The notes beneath the pieces are model-generated. The model worked only from the letters and a program-made list of their open reading frames with translations, did not search any database and was not told the origin of the DNA. Below, in pieces: positions 58,682-64,000 of a stretch of 64,000 nt of DNA. Made by a program: the position numbers and the translations under genes. The stretch is taken from contig JAPPMM010000038.1 of NCBI GenBank assembly GCA_028819075.1, positions 1 through 64,000 on the forward strand. Direction: 5' to 3'. Numbering within the stretch: the stretch's first letter is position 1; every line of letters begins with the position of its first letter. The DNA comes from Gammaproteobacteria bacterium. Lineage in GTDB: Bacteria; Gemmatimonadota; Gemmatimonadetes; Longimicrobiales; Gaopeijiaceae.

Positions 58682-61132
58682 CTATCTGCTCGACGCCTCC
58701 TCGACGACGACGTCGGGTACCTGGCTATAGCGGAAGGCGTCGCTCTCGATCACGCCCGTGAGGAACGACGACATCCTGTAGTCGTTGGCTTCGGCGGCCG
58801 CCACGATCGCCCGGATCTCGGGCATGTCGTAGTACTCGACGCGGCGGCCCAGCGCGTATGCCATCAGGTTCACCGTGAAATTGCGAATCAGGGGGATGGG
58901 CCGCTGCAGGAGCGCTTCCTGCAGTTGCGACGGGCTCTCCACCGGCGTGCCGTCCCAGAGCGTCCCGCGGGTATCGAGCGGCATGCTGTGTTCGCGAATG
59001 CGCCACCGGCCGGTCACGTCGTAGTTGTCCAGCGCCAGGCCGATCGGGTCCATGAACTGGTGACAGGCGGCGCACACCGGGCTCGCGCGGTGACGCTCCA
59101 TGCGCTCGCGGGTGGTCAGCATGCGGCCACCGTCGCTGCTCTCGATCTGATCGAGATCCGGTACGCCGGGCGGCGGTGGCGGCGGCGGCGTGCCGAGCAT
59201 GACCTCCATCACCCACTTGCCGCGCAGCACCGGTGAGGTACGGTTGGCGTGGGAGGTGAGCGTGAGGATGCTCCCGTGTCCGAACAGCCCGCGGCGCTTG
59301 TCGTCGGGGTACCGGACCCGCTGGAAGGCTTCGCCGGCGACGCCGGGGATGCCGTAGTGCCTGGCCAGCCGCTCGTTCACGAACGTGTAGTCCGCCGTGA
59401 AGAGCTCCAGGGCGCTGCGGTCCTCCTGGACGATGTTGTTGAAGAAGAGCTCGGTCTCGGCGAGCATGGCGTTGCCGAGCTGTTCATGGTAGTCCGGGAA
59501 GAGCAGGCGGTCGGGATTGACCTTCTCCAGGTCCTCGAGCCGCAGCCACTGGGCGGCGAAGCGCGAGCCGAGCGCCTCCGCGCGCGGATCGGCGAGCATG
59601 CGCGTCAACTGTGCGCGTAACATGGTCGGATCGGAGAGCTCGCCGCGGTCGGCCAGGTCTACCAGGGTCTCGTCGGGAAGCGTCCCCCACAGGAAGTAGG
59701 ACAGCCGCGAAGCCAGATCGAGGTCGGAGATGGGATACAGATCGCCCGCCCGCGCCCCCACCGGCGTTTCCTCCACCCGGAACACGAAGTCGGGGCTGGC
59801 CAGGATCGCCTGCAGCGCGGTGCGAACGCCGTCCTCGAAGCCATCGTCGGCCTTCAGGTCGTAGAAGGCCATCAGCGATGCGACTTCGGAGGACTCCAGT
59901 GGGCGCCGGAAGGCCTTGCTGCCGAGCCTCTCGACGATCTCGCGCGCGCAGGGGCGGGCATCGGCCGCCGACGAAGGCATGCAACTGAAGATGGCACGCC
60001 GGCTGGGCGTGTCCGATATCCCGGTCGGGTTGTCGGGACCGAGAATGACGAGGTCCTTCAGGTGGGCCAGCACGGTGATCCCGTAGCCGGAGCCGCTCCC
60101 GATCTTGCGGTCGCTGAGCGACCAGTCATGCGGCGAGAGGATGTCCTCGACGGGTCCGTCCGTCTGTCGAAGGAAGACCGCGCTCACCCGATGCGGTCCC
60201 GCGGTCACATGGAACGGCTCGGTGGTGAAGCTCATCCCGTTGGGATCGGCGACGTGCATCCAGCGGTCCACCTCTAGCAGGGCAAGAGGCTCGCCGTCGA
60301 TGGAGATCTCGATCTGCTCGCCGGGAGTCACGCCGCCGGTGATCTCGCCGGTCGTGGTGTGCTCGAACCAGAGCTGGAAGGTGTAGTCGCCGTCCGCCGG
60401 GAAGTTGTGGACCACGCTGACGCCCCCCCGGGTGCCGCGGGGCGCGCCGGGCACGCGATCCCACTGCGAGGCGTAGCCCGAATTCGTATAGGTCACCGAG
60501 TTGCTGGGAGCGTCGGGTATCCCGACCGCCAGGCGGCTGATCTCGTCCGCGGCCCGCAGGTAAGCGTCCAGGTTGGTCGGCGAGAGCATCTGGACATCGG
60601 CGATGTTGTCGAAGTTTGCGCTCTTGGTGTCGAGCGGCAGGTAGTCGCCGCCGTCGATTTCGAGGTCGAGCAGGTCGCGGATGGATGCCGCGTACTCCGC
60701 CCGGTTCAGGCGCTGGAAGGAGCGGTTGCCCGGCGTCGGGTTGCCGGCGGCGGCTTCGTCGATGAGCTGCTCGAGGGTCTCGACCAGCATGACCAGGGTG
60801 TCGCCGGCGGGGCGCGGCATTCCGGGCGGAGGCATCATGCCCGCGCGCAGCTTGCGGATCATCTTCTCCGCGGTCTCGGCGGACTCCGGGGCGTTCTCGA
60901 CGTGGAACGCGGCCAGGGTGAGATTGCCGGTCAGGAGCGCGTCGTTGTGGCACACCTGACAGTACATGCGCACGACGCCCGTCAGGTCTTCGGGGGAGAC
61001 GTCCCGCGCGACTTCGGCGGCTGAGGAAAGGGGGACGGGCACGGGGTTCTGCTCCGCAACCGGCCCCGACTGATGCCCGACTGCCGCGGTGAAGCCGGCG
61101 ACCGCCATCAGACTGGCGATGGGTAGCCTCAT
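58682..61132 (-). CDS. DUF1592/DUF1588/DUF1587 multi-domain protein with cytochrome c motifs
   Basis: An 816-residue secreted protein of the planctomycete-type cytochrome c group. A signal peptide is followed by a heme motif MYCQVCHNDALL (~57-61). Then come DUF1587 (SFQRLNRAEYAASIRDLLDLE), a carbohydrate-binding-like insert, DUF1592 (YPISDLDLASRLSYFLWG), DUF1588 (HGSILTLTSHANRTSPVLRGKW) and DUF1585 with a second heme motif SPVCAACHQFMDPIG. It may pass electrons for the neighbouring DUF1552 protein, but no substrate is known. ATGA overlap with a short upstream frame suggests coupling. Confidence 0.9.
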   Translation of the reverse strand: MRLPIASLMAVAGFTAAVGHQSGPVAEQNPVPVPLSSAAEVARDVSPEDLTGVVRMYCQVCHNDALLTGNLTLAAFHVENAPESAETAEKMIRKLRAGMMPPPGMPRPAGDTLVMLVETLEQLIDEAAAGNPTPGNRSFQRLNRAEYAASIRDLLDLEIDGGDYLPLDTKSANFDNIADVQMLSPTNLDAYLRAADEISRLAVGIPDAPSNSVTYTNSGYASQWDRVPGAPRGTRGGVSVVHNFPADGDYTFQLWFEHTTTGEITGGVTPGEQIEISIDGEPLALLEVDRWMHVADPNGMSFTTEPFHVTAGPHRVSAVFLRQTDGPVEDILSPHDWSLSDRKIGSGSGYGITVLAHLKDLVILGPDNPTGISDTPSRRAIFSCMPSSAADARPCAREIVERLGSKAFRRPLESSEVASLMAFYDLKADDGFEDGVRTALQAILASPDFVFRVEETPVGARAGDLYPISDLDLASRLSYFLWGTLPDETLVDLADRGELSDPTMLRAQLTRMLADPRAEALGSRFAAQWLRLEDLEKVNPDRLLFPDYHEQLGNAMLAETELFFNNIVQEDRSALELFTADYTFVNERLARHYGIPGVAGEAFQRVRYPDDKRRGLFGHGSILTLTSHANRTSPVLRGKWVMEVMLGTPPPPPPPGVPDLDQIESSDGGRMLTTRERMERHRASPVCAACHQFMDPIGLALDNYDVTGRWRIREHSMPLDTRGTLWDGTPVESPSQLQEALLQRPIPLIRNFTVNLMAYALGRRVEYYDMPEIRAIVAAAEANDYRMSSFLTGVIESDAFRYSQVPDVVVEEASSR

Positions 61133-61287
61133 GACAACTCCGGATATGAGACCCGGTTGCTCGGACCGGTGCCGTCCGCCGCCAGCTTCCCGTCGTTCTG
61201 CCCGAGAGCAGGACGAGGTTGCAGGAGACGGCTAACCAGCATAGACAGTACGGTCACAAGACGCGTCGCCGCAAGACTCGCGGACAT
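61129..61287 (-). CDS. Possible small secreted protein coupled to the DUF1592 gene
   Basis: A 52-codon frame beginning MSASLAATRLVTVLSMLVS, which looks like a signal peptide (cleavage near ALGQ), with about 25 residues after it. Its TGA overlaps the DUF1592 ATG by four bases (ATGA), as other coupled genes in this window do. No clear ribosome site precedes the ATG, and the frame is open further upstream, so it may not be real. Confidence 0.3.
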   Translation of the reverse strand: MSASLAATRLVTVLSMLVSRLLQPRPALGQNDGKLAADGTGPSNRVSYPELS

Positions 61288-61457
61288 TTTCAGTCGCGTG
61301 CGGGCGCGCGAGCCCACGCGAGAAGCCCACACACGCGCAGTCGGCTCGCACGGACGAACGCCGTGTGCTAACGTGCCGGTACGCCCCTCGGCCCCAGGGG
61401 CGGCCGGGTCCTGAAGGACGTGGCCCGGCATGCCTTCCGCGCTTAAGGAGCATCAAG
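61288..61457. other. Divergent spacer before the creatininase-family gene
   Basis: About 170 bases (325 if the small minus-strand frame is not a gene) between divergent units. It should contain two promoters. I see AAGGAG at 61445-61450 as the ribosome site for the plus-strand gene, but no convincing -35/-10 pair. Confidence 0.3.
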
Positions 61458-62357
61458 ATGAAAGTATGGTCCGCTCTATCCGTTCTCATTCTGGCGGCGG
61501 TAGCGTTTCTCGTCATGCGTCCCGGCCAGGCCCCGGACTCGCAGGCCCCCACCGCCATGCAGGCGCCGACGCCCGAAGAACGGGAGGCCGCCTTCCAGGC
61601 CGAGATCCGCATGGAAAATCCCATCGCTCCGCTGAACTCCGTATGGATCGAGGAGCTGACCTGGATCGAGGTGCGCGACGCGATGGCCGCCGGCAAGACC
61701 ACCGCCATCATTCCCACCGGGGGCATCGAGCAGAACGGCCCCTACGTCGCGCTGGGCAAGCACAACTACGTACTCGAAGGGGCGTGCGACGCCATCGCGC
61801 GCGAGCTCGGCAACGCGCTTTGCACGCCGATCATCAAGCTGGTGCCGGAGGGCGGATTCGAGCCCAAAACCGGGCACATGCGCTATCCCGGCACACTTAC
61901 CGTGCGTGACGAGACCTTCCAGATGATGCTTGAGGACGTGGGGCACAGCCTTCACGTGCACGGCTTCGAGCACATCATCTACATCGGCGACAGCGGTGGG
62001 AACCAGACCGGAATGGCAGCGGCTGCGGCCGCCCTCAACGAGCGCTGGGGCGAGACCAAGGCGCACCACATCGCGGGCTACTACGACAACGCCGGCGTGG
62101 TGGCGCGCATGAACGAGTTGGGGGTGGAGGAAGGCCCCGGCGACGGCTATCACGACACCTACTGGCTGACCTCCATGCAGATGACGGTCGATCCCTCGAC
62201 CGTGCGCTACGACGAGCGGGTCGCGGCCGGGAAGGCAACGATCAACGGCGTCTCGATCGCTCCCAAGGAGGAGACCATCGCTCTGGGCGAGCAGTTGATG
62301 GAGTGGCGCAACAACAAGACCGTGGAGCTGATCCGCGAGGCGATCGCCGGGAACTAG
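61458..62357 (+). CDS. Creatininase-family protein, secreted, altered metal site
   Basis: A 299-residue protein with an N-terminal signal anchor (VWSALSVLILAAVAFLVM). The domain follows the creatininase fold, but the usual ExHGPHLPxxxD motif reads EQNGPYVALGKH, and NGHGGN reads GDSGGN. Three of the metal-ligand positions (His36, Asp45, His120 in P. putida numbering) are thus Asn, His and Ser. A different metal arrangement or substrate is likely. AAGGAG seven bases upstream sets the ATG at 61458. It is convergent with an amidohydrolase gene. Confidence 0.85.
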   Translation: MKVWSALSVLILAAVAFLVMRPGQAPDSQAPTAMQAPTPEEREAAFQAEIRMENPIAPLNSVWIEELTWIEVRDAMAAGKTTAIIPTGGIEQNGPYVALGKHNYVLEGACDAIARELGNALCTPIIKLVPEGGFEPKTGHMRYPGTLTVRDETFQMMLEDVGHSLHVHGFEHIIYIGDSGGNQTGMAAAAAALNERWGETKAHHIAGYYDNAGVVARMNELGVEEGPGDGYHDTYWLTSMQMTVDPSTVRYDERVAAGKATINGVSIAPKEETIALGEQLMEWRNNKTVELIREAIAGN

Positions 62358-62379
62358 CTTAGTTTATCGGACTAAGCTA
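62355..62379. terminator. AT-rich 9-bp perfect hairpin between convergent genes
   Basis: TAGCTTAGT (62355-62363) and ACTAAGCTA (62371-62379) form a perfect stem around TTATCGG. It includes the stop codon of the creatininase-family gene and lies 41 bases from the end of the convergent amidohydrolase. The position suggests a shared terminator, but no T run follows on either strand. Confidence 0.45.
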
Positions 62380-62420
62380 ACACGGACCCTACTGCCCGGC
62401 GCACGGCGCGGGGGCGCAGG

Positions 62421-64000
62421 TCAGAACGCGAATCCCGCCCTGCGGAAGGCCGCGTTCCCGTCCACCAGCGTGAGCAGGACGCGGTCGCCCAGCTCGAGAA
62501 TCCCGTCGGGCTCGCGCTCCAGCTCCCACAGGTCCTCGAGGTCGAGCACCACCAGGTCGGCCACCTTGCCCGGCTCCAGGCTGCCCGCCCAGTCGTCCGA
62601 ATAGGTCAGGTAGGCGTTGTCGATGGTCATCCCGCGCAGCGCCTCCTCGAGCGTGACGATCTGCTCCGGTCCGTGCTGGTCTCCCCAGAGATCCGTGCGC
62701 GTGAGCAGAGCGTAGAGCCCGATCCAGGGGCTGTAGGGGGAGGTGCCGTAGTCGGAGCCCACCGCGATGCGCACGCCTGAGTCCAGGTAGCTGCGCATCG
62801 GCTTCAGCCGGGCCATGCGCTCCGGGCTCAGGTTGGCGGAGAAAGAACGGCCCTGGTGGTAGATGAACGACGGGTTGACGGCCGCGATGATGCCGTATTC
62901 GGCCATCTTGTCGAGCACGCTGGTTTCTTCCTCCATGGGCAGGTAGGCGTGGATGACGCTCCAGCGCAGATCGGCATCGGGGTCTTCGGCCCGGATGGAG
63001 TCCATCAGCTTCGCGTAGATGTCGACCGTCTGCTTCATGCCCAGGTCGCCGGTCGAATGGATGTGGGGCTCCCAGCCACGGTCGACGGTCGGGCGCAACT
63101 GGGCCTCGCGCACGTCGTCTTCCACCCAGTGGTACCCGTAGTTGGGCTCGCCTTCGATGGTCTCCCAGTCAACGAAGGGCTGTGAGACCCATGAGCTGCG
63201 CGTGCCCGCTCCGCCGTCGATCTGCCACTTGGTGCCCCGCCAGCGCAGGAAGCGGTCGCCGAGGTTGTTGAAGGGGAGGGTGGCGAAGTGGGCGTCGATC
63301 TCCTCCGGGGACTGGGTGTTCCACATGCCCTCGTAGACCTGCAGGATGCGGAAATGGAGCAGGCCGCGGTCGCGGGCGTCCTGGTAGGCGCGCATCACCC
63401 GTCCGCCGCCGCCGGGATCCACGATGCTGGTCACGCCCAGGCTGGTCATCTCGCGGCTCCCGTAGTCGATGGCGCGAATCTGCGCCTCGTAGTCGCGCTG
63501 TGGCGGGCTCACCGTGACCAGTTGCACCGCGTTGCCCAGGAACATCCCGGTGGGGACCTCCACGTCGCGTGTCTCACCATCCACCGTCAGCGTGCGCATC
63601 TCGCGGAAGACTCTGTCCTCGTAGTTGAACCAGTCCAGGTCCTGGAGCCACCAGTCGGGCCAGGTGGAGGAGTCGGAGTCGTCGATGCCCATCAGGCGGA
63701 AGGCGGCGGTGTTGACCGCGACGCCGCGGTACACCCGGCCGAGGCGGACCGGGTTGTCCGGCGTATGCTCGTCGATCTGCCAGCGGGTGAAGGGCCGCTC
63801 GTACTTGTGCTCGTCCCAGCCGCGGCTCGTGACCCATTCGCCGGGCTCGGGGTCGAGGCGCTCCATCAGGTCGGCGACCAGTTGCACGATCTCGCCGGTG
63901 CTCATCGCGTAGCGCAGGTCGTTCTCGAACTCCGCCTCGATCCCCAACTGGGAGAAATGGAGATGCGAGTCGATCAGGCCCGGCAGGACGACACGGCCCT
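62421..64000 (-). CDS. Amidohydrolase family protein, 5' end beyond the window
   Basis: At least 526 codons. The frame remains open to the window edge and reads GRVVLPGLIDSHLHFSQLG, so it includes the HxH metal motif and the true start lies to the right. Further ligands are in HIHSTGDLG and VGSDYGTSPYSP. The C-terminal LEPGKVADLVVLDLEDLWEL is typical of YtcJ-like (amidohydrolase 3) enzymes. The substrate is unknown; the family hydrolyses amides or cyclic amides and acts in the periplasm when exported. Confidence 0.92.
   Translation of the reverse strand, partial: GRVVLPGLIDSHLHFSQLGIEAEFENDLRYAMSTGEIVQLVADLMERLDPEPGEWVTSRGWDEHKYERPFTRWQIDEHTPDNPVRLGRVYRGVAVNTAAFRLMGIDDSDSSTWPDWWLQDLDWFNYEDRVFREMRTLTVDGETRDVEVPTGMFLGNAVQLVTVSPPQRDYEAQIRAIDYGSREMTSLGVTSIVDPGGGGRVMRAYQDARDRGLLHFRILQVYEGMWNTQSPEEIDAHFATLPFNNLGDRFLRWRGTKWQIDGGAGTRSSWVSQPFVDWETIEGEPNYGYHWVEDDVREAQLRPTVDRGWEPHIHSTGDLGMKQTVDIYAKLMDSIRAEDPDADLRWSVIHAYLPMEEETSVLDKMAEYGIIAAVNPSFIYHQGRSFSANLSPERMARLKPMRSYLDSGVRIAVGSDYGTSPYSPWIGLYALLTRTDLWGDQHGPEQIVTLEEALRGMTIDNAYLTYSDDWAGSLEPGKVADLVVLDLEDLWELEREPDGILELGDRVLLTLVDGNAAFRRAGFAF

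Noticed and set aside
57047..59236. A 729-codon plus-strand frame
   Set aside because: It is antisense to DUF1552 and DUF1592, both with conserved domains. No recognisable protein is encoded on this strand.

Overview
The window is GC-rich (roughly two-thirds G+C by eye), densely coded bacterial chromosome. The gene content fits a member of the Gemmatimonadota: a SusC/SusD pair outside Bacteroidetes, a SARP/BTAD-type AAA regulator, FG-GAP/ASPIC and DUF1592/DUF1552 proteins, PafA/ENPP-type phosphatases, TTG/GTG starts and 4-base stop/start overlaps. This assignment is inference from gene families; no rRNA gene is present to confirm it.

Left part (1-13.6 kb): the tail of an unidentified gene, a tyrosine recombinase, a large SARP-like ATPase regulator, a secreted phosphatase, a small unknown protein, tRNA-Asn, and a leftward operon with a sensor kinase, an NtrC-type response regulator, a periplasmic coiled-coil protein and an outer-membrane barrel. 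A lipoprotein and pyrE follow.

Origin-type core (14.3-27.9 kb): dnaN and dnaA run left; rpmH, rnpA, yidD, yidC, mnmE, mnmG, parA, parB, an M23 peptidase and a bactofilin run right. The dnaA flanks carry DnaA-box-like sites and a trinucleotide tract resembling DnaA-trios, so the replication origin probably lies here. Two parS-type palindromes sit in the 3' end of mnmG and form the start region of a LAGLIDADG-like gene that occupies the place where rsmG is often found.

Middle (27.1-36.8 kb): a Nif3-like protein, a zinc-ribbon membrane protein, a DUF819 membrane protein, then lipA-pdhA-pdhB-pdhC (lipoate synthase with E1 alpha, E1 beta and E2 of a 2-oxoacid dehydrogenase, without E3), msrA convergent to it, and a second secreted phosphodiesterase.

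tRNA array (36.9-39.75 kb): seventeen tRNA genes, including the initiator. Between the serine and proline tRNAs there are four related imperfect-palindromic repeats with tRNA T-arm-like ends. tRNA-Ser(GGA) lacks two nearly invariant T-arm cytosines.

Right part (39.9-64 kb): a DUF1295 membrane protein and an NHL-type lipoprotein, then a long run of leftward genes. These are SusC-SusD, a lipoprotein, an FG-GAP/ASPIC/thioredoxin gene split by one in-frame TGA, and a DsbD-N-like protein; two amidases with an MFS transporter; and DUF1592-DUF1552-ankyrin. A creatininase-family protein and an amidohydrolase cut by the window edge close it. This part reads as a periplasm- and outer-membrane-centred nutrient acquisition region.
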